This document shows positions 35,561 to 47,269 of a stretch of 64,000 nt of DNA, one piece after another. How positions within the stretch are numbered: the stretch's first letter is position 1; each line of letters starts with the position of its first letter. The notes below the pieces were generated by a model that saw only the letters and a list, made by a program, of their open reading frames with translations, had not been told where the DNA came from and did not search any database. Origin of the DNA: Stictocephala bisonia (Eukaryota > Arthropoda > Insecta > Hemiptera > Membracidae). Where the stretch lies: NCBI GenBank assembly GCA_035578905.1, contig JAQJVL010000705.1:1-64000 (forward strand), written 5' to 3'. Position numbers and translations under genes: made by a program.

Positions 35561-37339
35561 AGAGTCTTATATGTAGAGTGTGTGGTTGGTCTTTTTTTCT
35601 GTTGAGTAGGTAGATGGTTGATGTAGAATGTGTGGTACGTCTTGAATGCTAAGTAGGTGTTCTATCAAGTCTTTTGTGCTGATTAGGTGGGTGTTTTATC
35701 AAGGGACAGTGTGTTTTGTAAAGGGTCTTTCTATTAAGTCATGTTTACAGAGTATGTGGTAGGTCTATCGTGAGTTATGTATTGTAGATAAGTGGTCGTA
35801 AAAAGACTTGCGTGTTAAGAACATTGGGAATGTGACACCTACTCGTCACGTCTATCAACAGGGCTGTGTAATGAGTAAGTGGACCGTCTAAGGTATATAA
35901 AAGGGCTAAGTGTGTGAAATATCAGGATTTATGTTAGTTTAGTCCATAGGTCATCCACATGTTTTACGTTAATGAATGGTCAATCAAGAGTCTTGTGTGT
36001 TTAGTATGTGGTGGCTAGACATAGGTATTGTATGTATGGTGTGTGGTACGTATATTGGGTAGGTGGGGGTATATCAATAGGACTGTTTTCATGGTGGTAT
36101 GATGGTATATTTGGTCATGTCTGCGCAGTGTGTAGTTTGTTCGTCATGATTTTTGTATGTTTGGTAGGTGACCCTTCAAAAGTCTTATGCTTTGGGGAGG
36201 TGGGGTGTGTGTTGGCTTCTGTTTGATAAATAGGTATGTGATCAAACAAGTATTTTGTGTGTATTGCGTAGGTGAGTGGATAATCAAACGTCTTCTATGT
36301 AGGTTGTATGGTCAGTCTTGTGTGTCGAATGTATTATGTGTCGGAAGGGGTGAGTGGTCTATCTGGAGGACTATGTGTTGGATAAGTGGGTAGAAGGGTC
36401 TTACTACTGGATAGGAAGGGTATTGGTGCTTGGTAGGTGTCTTGTGCATGTGTGTTGGATAGGTGGAAGGTCTTGAATGTAAAGTAGGTTGTCTGTCATT
36501 AATATTGTGTGTTTGGAAGGAGGTTGGTCTGTAAAGATAACTGTGTGTTGGCTGAGTGGGTAAGGGAGTCTTACTACTGAATTGGGAGGGTTATGGAGCT
36601 TGGTAGGTGTCTTTTACATGTGCTTATGGATAGGTATATGGATGATCAGGGGCCTTATGTATTGAATAGGAAGGTGATCTATCAGGGGTGTAGTGCGTTC
36701 TAGGTTCCCCATGTGTTTGGGTCTCTGGGAGTGGTGAATATACATTTTCTGATCGAGTATTTTACAGTCAAAAGAAACCAAACTTTCTTACTGTTAATAC
36801 CAAGGTTTCTTCGATAGACACATTTCGACTGACTATTCGTTTATTTGTTTAATGTGTAACGGATCATTAGTACTAAGTTTTTTTTAAACTAGACTTAAAA
36901 TGTGGACATTATAGAGAATTTATTCCTATTGGCTACTTACTCTATGCCAGCTGATTGTTGTCAACTAAATAGCTATATAGGTTAAACAATTAATTTACAA
37001 GTGTAACATCAGTTTTGTACGTTGTTTTGAGCTCAAACTAAGTTTTAATGGTTTCTATAAGAGTGTTTTAAAGGATTTTTTAATGTTTAGGGTGAATATC
37101 ATTGTTATGGAACTGCATTTTAATAATTTTAGGGAATTATAACATATTTTGTACACAAATATCCCTATTTATGGACATTTTAAGTAGTTTTTAAGGGATT
37201 TGGGTTCCATGTCATAGTTTCCTTGACTGTTGTGTTGTTAATAGATGGTAATCAAAGGGTTCAGTAGCCTTAGTTTGTAACAAGGACTAAACTCATTCAT
37301 CTACACTCATTCAGGAGCCATGCCTGTAAGATTAACGTC
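35561..37339. repeat. B right arm: C-poor degenerate repeat and A-homologous block
   Basis: Reverse complement of 31131-32889. G/T-rich degenerate repeat to about 36700, then the segment homologous to A's 15530-16110. No gene. Confidence 0.75.
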
Positions 37340-38584
37340 TCAAATACAGTAAATAGTGTATTGCTATGGTGTATATAAAGTGTGAGGAATCACCTTGTGT
37401 TTGAGATTATTAGACTTAATTTATCATATGTTTGTGGATATTATAATTGTTATTTGTAAGTTTAGGTTGGTTAACGTACAATAATTCGGTAGTCTAAAGT
37501 TAGGGTGTCTCTTGACATGTATAGGTTTTAAAAGTATTATTGGTTGATATACTTCGTTTAAAGTCGATGAACGTATGTAAAGGGGGACTGCATACTTTCA
37601 CTTGTTAAAAGATTACTATTTCGGTGTGACTTAATGAAAACTTGTATTGAGTGTAAGCCCTCTACTTGGAGGTAATGTGTTGATGGGAATGTAGATTGTT
37701 AACTTTATTTTGTGACTTCAGTGTGTATGAATGTAATTTGATATGGTATTAAGCTATAAATGTTATACGTATTGTTTAAAATCCTACCTAAACTATAAAA
37801 CCTTTAGGAAATAGGGTATAATTTTGATGTATGATCTCTCATTCTTACCATAAGATCGATGTAATGTGTTAGCATGTATGGATTATGGACTTTACAACAA
37901 AACAAATAGATAAAACTTTGTTAAAATTAAGTTTACTTGTAATAATTTAAATATAAAGCACAAATTGGTAAAAAAGGTTCTATGTATTACGTGTGATAAT
38001 TGGAAATAAGGAGAATATCAATTGATTTTACTGAATATAATGTAATGTGTCAATAAATTATTATTACTGTCTTTTTGTAATTCTGTTCAAGTTTAAATGG
38101 GTCATAACCTGTTTTCATCTGAGGCCTACATTGGAAATGGTTTAAAGCGTTTATAAGAGGATGGTTAATGCATTTTATTTGGTGAGGGGCAGATAAAGTA
38201 CCGTGTGATTAGTCTTGAATCGTCTTTGTACACTATAATATAAAAATCAAGCTGTGAGATCCGATCATTGTATTAATTACACCAACAGAAGAGTTGGTTG
38301 TACAGTCTATTAGATATTGTTCTACTGACTTAGGTCTAGTTAAGCCTGCATAGTTTATTAAAAGGTACACTTTTGCATATTATGACGAAACCTTTAATGT
38401 TTAGACTTCTACCTTAGGTTTTCAAGTATCTTACAAGTGTTAATGGACATGCCTTATACCTATTTCCTGAACGGGTTTATTTCTTTGTTTATTAACGGAA
38501 AACCACTTTTGTACATAGTGTAGTGAGTAATACATGACATCATAAAGTTTATCTAAATCTACAACAGAACTTTCTAAGACTACT
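37340..38584. other. B-specific AT-rich segment, right copy
   Basis: Mirror of 29883-31130. No gene recognised. It lies directly upstream of U1, so a promoter for U1/U2 could lie here. Confidence 0.45.
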
Positions 38585-38872
38585 ATGGTAGATACTACAG
38601 CTTACAATATTGAAGGTTTTTTACGTTTCCATAGGGAAATACACACCTTTCCCTTTCACATTCGTACAGTACACTTGTACTGTACGACAATTACTAAACA
38701 TGAAGACGGTACCGAGGAACATCAACTTTTAAACAATCTGTTCTTCTTTAATCATCATGTTACAAACACTTGGATATGGACAGGGGGCATGGAATTCAAT
38801 GTCCGAATAATAGCAAACCCCTATCTAACACATGACGAACAAGACCGTCACGACATGTCAGACCTTTATTAA
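38585..38872 (+). CDS. Conserved ORF U1, right copy (unknown function)
   Basis: 95 codons, ATG start, TAA stop, same length as the left copy. The three residue differences from the left copy are clustered (HHVT here) and come from four nucleotide differences; the rest appears identical. The high content of aromatic and histidine residues and absence of repeats make it more protein-like than the surrounding frames. No homologue recognised. Whether it is translated is unknown. Confidence 0.45.
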   Translation: MVDTTAYNIEGFLRFHREIHTFPFHIRTVHLYCTTITKHEDGTEEHQLLNNLFFFNHHVTNTWIWTGGMEFNVRIIANPYLTHDEQDRHDMSDLY

Positions 38873-39360
38873 ACACCTCTGCTACAAGCGGACCTTTTCA
38901 GGACCCTATAACTATTAATACATAGTTTTAAGTAACCAAGGTAGGGTGACGTCATGGGCGTCCCATGGGAATTGGGCAATGCCCTTAAGTTTTGCCTTCA
39001 GCTTACTTGAGGGTAGTGAGGAATTAAATACTCACCGTAAAGGAAAACTGGTTAAATCAAAAACAATAACTAAATAAAACTGAGAGGTAGCAGTGTGGGG
39101 TCATGGAGGCTATCATAAACCACAGCGCGTCTTTGCTGCACTTTTGATAATATGAATAAATAGTACGCACTTTTAATAATATACATAAATGGTGCACTTT
39201 GTGTTTCACATAAACACTGTATTTCTTGGGTGTTGTTGTTCTCTGTCTGCTTTCTGTTGCCTTGTCGATGGGCTCGGATGGGGAGTTTCATCGGGTAAGT
39301 TTGTTTCCAATGTGAGGGTAAACTACATTATTGACTTTTAATGTAGTTGACTAAGGCAAG
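38873..39360. other. Gap between U1 and U2, possible intron
   Basis: Contains a short ATG-led frame (about 39268-39294) ending at a CGG|GTAAGT donor. A TTTGTTCAG acceptor follows at about 39372. The mirrored left-arm gap is 29107-29594. Confidence 0.35.
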
Positions 39361-39615
39361 TTGTTTGTTCAGACTCAACCAACACCTATCGAGCAGTGGT
39401 GGAGCAACAGACAATACTATGAGACTGTCGATGGGAAACTGGTTGAGGTCGTTGTTAATGTGTGTATAAGTTTCGATAGAGTCATTCCAGTGTTTTTAAA
39501 GGTTAAACGTGATGGGTCCATTGGTTTCTCATCCAGGACATTTCGTTTTGGGGTGCATAATATTCCTCCTGAAACATTCGAATTCAATTGTTTTAAAATA
39601 GTAATAATCTATTGA
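39361..39615 (+). CDS. Conserved ORF U2, right copy (unknown function)
   Basis: Partner of 28852-29106, open to a TGA at the same place, with two residue changes. The frame begins inside a probable acceptor site (TTTGTTCAG at about 39364-39372) rather than at an ATG. An upstream mini-exon starting with ATG at about 39268 would join it in phase 0 (inference from splice consensus only). The sequence has alternating hydrophobic and polar stretches suggesting beta structure, no membrane segment and no family I can name. Confidence 0.4.
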   Translation: MFVQTQPTPIEQWWSNRQYYETVDGKLVEVVVNVCISFDRVIPVFLKVKRDGSIGFSSRTFRFGVHNIPPETFEFNCFKIVIIY

Positions 39616-40780
39616 TTAATTTATAGAAAGCAACATATAACGTCAATTGCCTCAGTCAGTCTACGGTAAGCGTCACTGATAGTACTGTTATACATAAATG
39701 TGTATTATCCTATATATCTAAATTGGTTTTGGTTCTGATAATTAAATACTACATTAATGGAGTAAAAATTAACATCTTAGGCTGTTAAGTTCTCATGTTG
39801 ATAGAGGAAATGTTTATTAAATATATAACAGCTTTTATTGTTGTTATATTTTAAATACATATTATTCCATTCCTCTTAATTTGTTATATGTTCTTACCGA
39901 TTATGATTGTTTACTTTTTATTTTGTTTACTTTTAGGTTCCTATCTACAGGCACACGCTCGCTCACACACCTATTGCAATATTGTTAACTATGTTTTTAT
40001 CTGTTACAGTATTATTGCCTTTATACCAATTGGCTAAGTTTTTTAGTTGGAATTGTTACTTAAAACGTGTTGTTATTCTTAGTCATAGCAATTTTTAGCT
40101 TGTTTTCTGTATTATATTTCTTTGTATTGTTTGCTAAATTGTACCACTTTGTCTATTTCTTGTATTATTGTATTTGCCTGTCGTCAAATTTGTGTATGTA
40201 ATGGCATTACCGTTGAAATGAATAAATAAATAGATATGGACTTAAAAGATCTGTTATTTTGTTATAGAAGGTATTGTCTGTACTCTATTTGAATGAGGTT
40301 ATGAACAATATTAGACTATTGTGATGCTAGTTATTGCTAGCTTGAATTATGTATGATTGTTATTTTGCTAGTTGCTATTGCATGAATTGTTGATGGTTGT
40401 TACCTGTTACATATTATGCTTATAATTATTTTTGTTTGCTTAGTTATAGCTATATTTAACTTACTGTGTCATTGTCCATGTTTCCGCAATTATGTCATCT
40501 CATTTGTATTCATTGTACATTGACGTTTGCCGTAAATAAGTAAATAAATAAATTGCTTACTGTTTTTTTAAATGAACACAAAGTAAAGTCTGAGTTATGT
40601 ACAAGTCTTCAAAGAATCTATTCATTGGTGTGCTTCCAATATGATACTGTGGTAAATAGTTTAGCAGATTAGTTTGATTTGTAATTGTCGATAAATTTTT
40701 ACGGTAATGTTTCCGTTAAAATGGAATTGTTACCATTAGCGATAACGAGCGCGGGTTGGTCGTTTTGTGATAAGGCCCAC
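39616..40780. other. B right arm segment with retroelement-like tails and empty mariner site
   Basis: Mirror of 25421-26471 and 28753-28851. The uninterrupted target of the mariner-like element is at about 39710-39720. Two AATAAATAAATA-type tails lie at about 40218-40235 and 40535-40552. No gene. Confidence 0.5.
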
Positions 40781-41480
40781 CTACCGTACACCAGTAGGCC
40801 TCGTATGTAACAGCGTATTAAATAAAAATAAAGAAAGAAGTAAGTAATTAATATAAATAATAGCTGCCTCTTGATTTTTAATTAAAACGTGTATTGCAGG
40901 TTGTCTAGAGTGTTAAGTACGTACACAATTGTGATTAGATAGATAAGTATAGGTAGGTAACGGTGTTAGGAAGCCGTAGATGGGTCCTTGGAACATAGGT
41001 AAGTTAAGAGAGAAAGTTATATAAGAAAGCTAGGTTAACAGTGTGTTTATAGCAAAAATTGATAGGAATTGAATTAAAAAGTAATTCAGTAGGTAGGCTA
41101 ACAGTAGGTATTATATGAGAAAGCCAGGTTACTGGGGTGTTTAGTAGGAAGTTGAGAAGAATTAGGTTTGGAATTACTTTAAATAGGTAGGCTAACAGTA
41201 GGTTTTATATAAGAAAGCTGGGTTAACAGTGTGTTTATAACAAAAATTGATAGAAATTATATTAATATGTAATTAAGTAGGTAGGCTAACAGTAGGTGTT
41301 ATGTGAGGAAGCTAGGTTACCAGGGTATTTAATAGAAAGTTGAGAAGACTTAAGTTTAGAATTAGTTTTAAACGGTAGGCTAACAGTAGGTGAGAGAAAG
41401 GTTACTTGTAAAGTAGGGATGGGTGCGCATGCGTCACCCGTTGATGCCACCAGGTATGCTGTGGTCGGTGTTGCCACCTA
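40781..41480. repeat. B right arm: GTAGGCTAACAGTAG tandem block
   Basis: Reverse complement of 24690-25420. Ends at an NRF1-type TGCGCATGCG (41424-41433). Confidence 0.7.
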
Positions 41481-41571
41481 GGGCGCTGCGGTTGATCGAC
41501 ATTTGTTCTTTTTTATTGTGGGAGTTTTAAGTCATTTAGTTGTACGAATTAAAAAACGACTTTGTGTCCGA

Positions 41572-42174
41572 GTGGTTTCGCATCCGACTCACATGTACTT
41601 TTCAAACTACACACTAACCCATAAAGTACCATTTACTATTTACTGTGACTTCGAGTCCTTCGTTGTTCCAATCAACACAACACTGAACGATCCATCTACT
41701 TCACATATGACAAACATTGAAGTCGGGTACGCTAACCACTGGGCCACGGAGGGTTGATAGCTTTTTGTCTAATTTGTTTAATTTATATTTATGTTTTAGG
41801 ACATTGTTGCTGTCGACACGTCTTGACTATGCGTAGTTCAACACCCTACCCTGTTGGCTGGCGGGTATTTCCTCGTCGTCATCTTCCGCTTCTGGCTGTT
41901 CAACAATGTATATACTCCGGATGTCTACGCAGACATGAAAAACGAATTACACCTTTTCGATACGTCTGACTATCCACCTAGCCACCCATGTTATAGTAAT
42001 TTAAATAAAAAAGCGTTAGGAAAATTCAAAGACGAAATAAATTCAAAACCTGCTAAAGAAATAATTGGCTTAAGAGCGAAATGCTACTCTGTTTTAAATT
42101 GTGATCTGGAGGAAAAGAAGGTGGCCAAATGCGTCCTCCAGGTCTTTGTACAACACGTCATTAGCAGCGACTGA
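41572..42174 (+). pseudogene. Remnant of a type-B DNA polymerase, right copy
   Basis: Same two pieces as in the left arm on the opposite strand. The exonuclease-motif piece (41572-41757, VPFTIYCDFESF) and the post-motif-C piece (41854-42174, LFDTSDYP, NKKALGKFKDE) are separated by a stop at 41755-41757 and a frame change. A few residues differ from the left copy (for example INTT for IDTT). The catalytic palm is missing, so it has no polymerase activity. In intact relatives the enzyme replicates a linear element, often by protein priming. Here it is a fossil of an autonomous ancestor or of captured sequence. Confidence 0.7.
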
Positions 42175-42656
42175 GGTGCTTGGGGCAGTGCCTGGAGTGC
42201 TTGGGCCGGAGATCTCGTCCTAGTAATAAAAAGTTTACAGTTTGGATCATCACTTAGGATGAGTAGGCTATTATAAACTCTAAATAAACTTTACTAACCT
42301 TCAGTCTAACGACTGTAGCAGAATACCGTTCCAAAAAGTCCTGTGAGTTTGAATGAAGTGGTTACAAAAAAACGTGAAAGTGAATTAAACGTGTGGGATT
42401 GAGTACCCTGTTAAAATTACTGATTTAGATAACTTTGAAAATCGAAATTAAGTAATGTTAAGTATAATTCATATGTGTTTGACTAATTGTTGCAAGATGT
42501 TTCCTCTTAAGGTATATTTTTATATTTAAACTTTGGCATAGTCCAAGCTTCGAGGGAAGGTTTTGTAACTTTAGTAGTGGTAATATGGCGGACGTACAAA
42601 GTGGTACCAGTGATTTTTTTGGCATAGTTTTGGGTTATCATAGCAAAGCGTTTAGA
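42175..42656. other. B right arm spacer, no gene seen
   Basis: Mirror of 23541-24024. Nothing recognised. Confidence 0.5.
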
Positions 42657-42862
42657 TGCGCATGCGTCACCAGCTGATGCCGTTAGGGGCGCTGCGGTCG
42701 GCGTTGCCACCAGGGGCGCTACGGTCGCGTCGGCATTGCCACCAGGGGCGCTGCGATCGGAAGCACGGCATTGCTGCTTGGGGCGCTACGGTCGATCGGC
42801 ATTGCCACCAGGGGCGCTGCGATCAGAGGCACGGCATTGCTGCTTAGGGCACTGCAATCGCG
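42657..42862. repeat. B right arm GC-rich minisatellite
   Basis: Mirror of 23331-23540, with GGCGCTGCGGTCG and TTGCCACCAGGGGCGCT units and an NRF1-type TGCGCATGCG at 42657-42666. Confidence 0.75.
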
Positions 42863-43318
42863 TTGGTATTGCATTTGTTATAGTATTAAGACAGCCATAT
42901 TGGATGAGGGAATTTTGGGAGGGAATTTTGAGTGGGTGAGTTGGTGCGGGAGGGAGGGACGCCATATTGGATCCGGTCGCCATCTTTTGTATTTTATATA
43001 GTATAAGGACGACATATTGGACAAAAAAAAGGCATTTTATATAGTATAACATGGAAAAAGTTAGGTTATGATTGTATTTTGTATAGTATAACAAGGGAAT
43101 TTGGGGGGTAATGTGGGGGGAATGTGTGGGAAGTGTGGGTAATGTGAGGGAATTGAGGGAAATGTGAGGGAAATGAGGGTAATGTGAGGGAAATTTTGTG
43201 GGGGAGTGGGTTGGGGGTTGGCACCACTGCGCCGCCATCTTGGATCCGGTCACTTGACCGCTGCCATCTTGGAAAACCCAAAAAAAAGTGAGCCTCAAAC
43301 CATTATAAAATAACTACT
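42863..43318. repeat. B right outer arm and terminal sequence of the composite
   Basis: Contains YY1-type CATATTGG/CATCTTGG motifs, TTTTATATAGT units and a TGAGGGAAATG purine-rich tract (43085-43205). It then has CCGCCATCTTGG (about 43231), GCCATCTTGGAAAACCC and the complement of GAGGCTCACTTTTTT ending at 43296. It terminates at ACTACT (43318) against satellite. Confidence 0.75.
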
Positions 43319-46300
43319 TATGAGACTTAAAGCCATTCTGTAATGACATATATCAAGGAGTGTCTTTTAGAATTCTGATCTACCTTATATATGAGCCGTG
43401 TCGAGGTAGATATGAGGGAAAAGTCTATTTCAATTCTGGCCTACTTTGCATGTAACATAATGCCATGTCGTGGTAGATATCAGGAAAGACTTTTACAATT
43501 CTGACCTACCATGTATTTGACGTCAAATCATTCCTTGGTGACATACATCAAGGATATGTCTTTTACAATTTTAACCTACCTTGTTTCTCACGTAAAGCCA
43601 TTCCGTGGTAACAGATATCAGGGAAGTGACTTTTACATCTCTGACCTACCTTGTATGTGACGTTAAACCATTCCGTGTTGACACATACCAGGGACGTGTC
43701 TTTTATAATTCTGACTTACATTGTATTTAACCTCAAACTGTCCATGGTGACAGACATTTTTAACATTCATTGTTTGTGATGATAGATATCAGGGAAGTGT
43801 CTTTTACAATTCTGGCCTACCTTGTATGTGACGTCAAGCTATTCCTTTATGACAGATTTTAGAGAAGTGTCTTTTATAATTCTGATCTACCTTGTATGTG
43901 ACGTCAAACTATTCCGTGGTGACAGACATCTAGTAAATATATTTTCAGTTGTATGGCCCAATTTACCGGCTTTACGTCACACATAAGGTAGTTTAGAAAG
44001 CACCTTACGTTTAGGAAAACACGTTTGCCTGGTGTCTGTCACCACGAATGGCTTCACGTCACGTACAAGGTAGGTCAAAATTGTAAAAGACACGTCTTAA
44101 ATTAAAAAAATTAAAGAAAAGAATGGCTTTAATTTAGAAGAAGAAAAAATTAATTCTTAAAAAAAGAATGGCTTTACGTCATATATAAGCAAGGTCAGAA
44201 TTGGAAAAGTCACTTTCCTGATGTGTGTCACTAAAAAATGGTTTAACGTCACATACAAGGTGGGTCAGAATTGTTAAAATAACTTCCCTAATATCTTTAA
44301 CCATCGAATGAGTTTACGTCACATACAATTTAGGTCAGAATTGTATGTTACGTAAACCTATTCTGTAGTCAGGGAAGTGTTTTTTAAATTTCTCACCTAC
44401 CTTGTATTTAACGTCAAACTATTCCGTAGTGACATACATAAGATAAGCGTCATTTACAATTTAAACCAAACTTATATATTAGTAAAGCCGATCCGTAGTG
44501 AAAGTTATTAGTTAGGTATCTTTTATAATTCTCACCTATCTTGTATCTGACATCAACCCATTCCGTGATGACAGACATCTGAGAAATGTATTTAAAGTTA
44601 AAGTTAAAGATCGTCTTATTTTACCAGGCGAAGTTTACAATTGTGACCTAACTTGTATGTGTCGTAAAGACTTTCCGTGGTCACTTATTTTAGGAAGTGT
44701 CTATTACAATTATGACCTATCTTGTGTGTGACATACGTCAGGGGAGTGTCATTTCTGTGTTCATTTCTAAACTACCTTGTATTTGACATGAACTATTCCG
44801 TTGTAATATACATTAGTAAAGTGTTTTTACAATTCTGATCTACCTTGTATAAGGCTTAAAGCCATTCTCTAGAGGCAGATATCAAAGGTGTGTAATTTAC
44901 AGTTCTCACCTACCTTGTATGTGATGTAAAGCCATTCTGTGGTTAAAGATATAAGATAAATGTCTTTTAGATTTCTAACCTACCTTGTATTTGGCGTCAA
45001 ACCATTCCCTTGTGACACACATCCGGGAAATGACTTATCAAGTTCTTACATACCTTGTGTGTGACGTGAAACTACTTCGTAGTGACATACATAAGAGAAG
45101 CGTCATTTACAATTTAGACCAACCTTGTGTGTGACATAAAGCCACTACGTGGTGACTTATATCAGGGAAGTGTGTTTTAGATTTCTGACCTACCATGCAT
45201 TTAACGTCAAACTATTTCGTAGTGACATACATAATAGAAGCGTCATTTACAATTCAAACCAACCTTGCATGTGACATAAAGCCGATTCGTAGTGACATAT
45301 ATTACGGAAGTATCTTTTATAATTCTGACCTATCTTGTATGTAACATCAAACCATTGCCTAGTGACACATATCGGGGAAATGTCTTTTCAGGTTCTTACA
45401 TACCTGGTATGTGACGTAAAGCCATGTCATGGTAAATTTTAGAGAACAGTATCTTACAATTCTGACCTAACTTGTATTTGACCTTAAACCATTACTTGAT
45501 GACATATATCAGGGAATTTCTTTTACAATACTGACCTAATTTGTTTGTGATGTAAATCCATTCCATGGTGAAATACATTAGGGATGTATCTTTTATAATT
45601 CTCACCTACTTTGTATGTGACTTAAAGCCATTCCGTGGTAATAGATATTAGGGAAGTGTATTTTAGAATTCTAACCTACCTTGTATGTGAAGTCAAGCTA
45701 TTCTTTTGGGACAGATTTCAGGAAAGTGTCTTTTATATTACTTTTCTGCCTTGTATGTGACGTCAAACCATTTAGTAGTGAAGTTTCTTTTACAATTCTG
45801 ACCTTTCTTGCATGTGACATAAAACCAGTCCGAAGTGAAAGACATCTGAACAATAACTTTTACAATTCTGACCTTACTTATATGTGACGTATATGCATTC
45901 CGTTATGACATATATCAGGGAGTGACTTTACAATTATGACCTACATTGTATTTGACCTTTTCCTATTCCTTGGTGACATACATCAGGGAAGTGTCTTTTA
46001 CAATTCCTACCTATCCTATATTTAACCTCAAACCAGTACTTGTTTTCATACATAAAGGAAGTTTCTTTTACAATTCTGACCTCCCTTGTTTGAAACCTAA
46101 AGCCATTTCGTTGAGACATACATAAGGATAATGTCTTTTCTAATTCTGACCTACCTTGTATGTGACTTAAAGCCATACCGTGGTGATAGATATCAGGGAA
46201 GTTTCTTTGTACAATTGTAAACAAATTTGTTTTTCATGTCAGACCATTCCTTTGTGATATACATCAGTAAAATGTTTTTACAATTCCTTGTATGTGACGT

Positions 46301-46760
46301 AAAGTCAGTTTGTGGTAACAGATATCAGAAAAGTGTCTTTTACATTTCTAATCTACCTTGTATTTAATGTTAATCCATTCCGTGTTGACATATATCAGTG
46401 AAGTGTCTTTTCCAATTCTGATCTACCTGGTATGTGACTTAACCATTCCGTAGTAACAGATTTATGGGGAATACCATCTCAGATGTATGTCTCCACGTAA
46501 TTGCTTTACGGCTTAAACAAGTGATGTTAGAATTGGAAAAGTCAATTTCCTAATGTATGTCACCACGGAATTGTTTTTTAGAACGTACAAGTTAGGTCAG
46601 AATTTTAAAAGATACTTCCCTGATGTATGTAACTATGGAATGGCTTTACGTCACATACAAGGAGGTAGGTCAGCATTGTAAAATACACTTTCCTGATGTA
46701 TGTCACCATGGAATTGTTTGACGCCAAATACAAGGTAGGTTAGAAATGTAAAAGACACCT
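43319..46760. repeat. ~70-bp satellite block 2 (about 49 monomers, three orientation switches)
   Basis: Forward monomers at 43319-43960, reverse at about 43975-44365, forward at 44370-46490 and reverse at 46495-46760. Most monomers keep TGACGTAAAGCC or its complement. Small insertions such as the AAAAGAATGGCTTTA duplicate near 44110-44180 occur. Frames such as 45681-45887 and 45934-46224 read through the satellite and are not genes. Confidence 0.88.
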
Positions 46761-46837
46761 CTCACATATCTGTCAATGCCACTGTACGTGTATGGGCGGG
46801 TGGGTGGGTCAGTACCACTGTACGTGTATAGGTGGGC

Positions 46838-47256
<419 letters not shown>

Positions 47257-47269
47257 TATGATATGTTTT

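Larger units (their letters stand above)
3749..43318. mobile_element. Composite of two giant foldback elements with shared outer termini
   Basis: The left end (AGTAGTTATTTTA at 3749-3761, then GAGGCTCACTTTTTT from 3771) is matched in inverse orientation at the right end (43306-43318, and the complement ending at 43296), with equal 22-bp spacing. Both flanks are forward ~70-bp satellite. TATGAGA occurs at 3712-3718 and again at 43319-43325, a candidate 7-bp target duplication. About 30 bp of extra sequence, including the hairpin, lies between the left copy and the terminus. The block contains palindromic elements A and B fused at 22693-22967. Confidence 0.65.
22968..43318. mobile_element. Element B: giant foldback element, centre ~34233.5
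   Basis: Left arm 22968-33446 is the reverse complement of about 35020-43225. From 28852 to 39615 partner positions sum to 68467. Outside the mariner insertion the sum drops to 66199, which the 2.28-kb insert explains. B shares the outer motif array, the 24770-25410 block, the 31150-31735 block, the degenerate repeat and loop sequences with A. It adds ~5.7 kb per arm with two small ORFs. Its left end lacks the final terminus, which is replaced by the seam; its right end is complete at 43318. No transposase of its own was found. Confidence 0.8.

Noticed and set aside
34866..35576. 236-codon repeat protein
   Set aside because: The open frame results from a 114-bp period divisible by three. There is no recognisable domain, unit number differs between arms and the surrounding DNA is the same degenerate repeat.
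3749..43318. The palindromes as a simple assembly or fold-back read artefact
   Set aside because: The arms differ by scattered substitutions, unequal array copy number, a ~57-bp duplication and two separate one-arm transposon insertions with a preserved empty site. A duplicated read would be identical. An assembly error elsewhere cannot be excluded without reads.
3749..43318. Calling the composite a Polinton/Maverick
   Set aside because: Only polymerase fragments are recognisable. No integrase, ATPase, protease or capsid gene was identified, and the terminal organisation is unlike the usual few-hundred-base TIRs.
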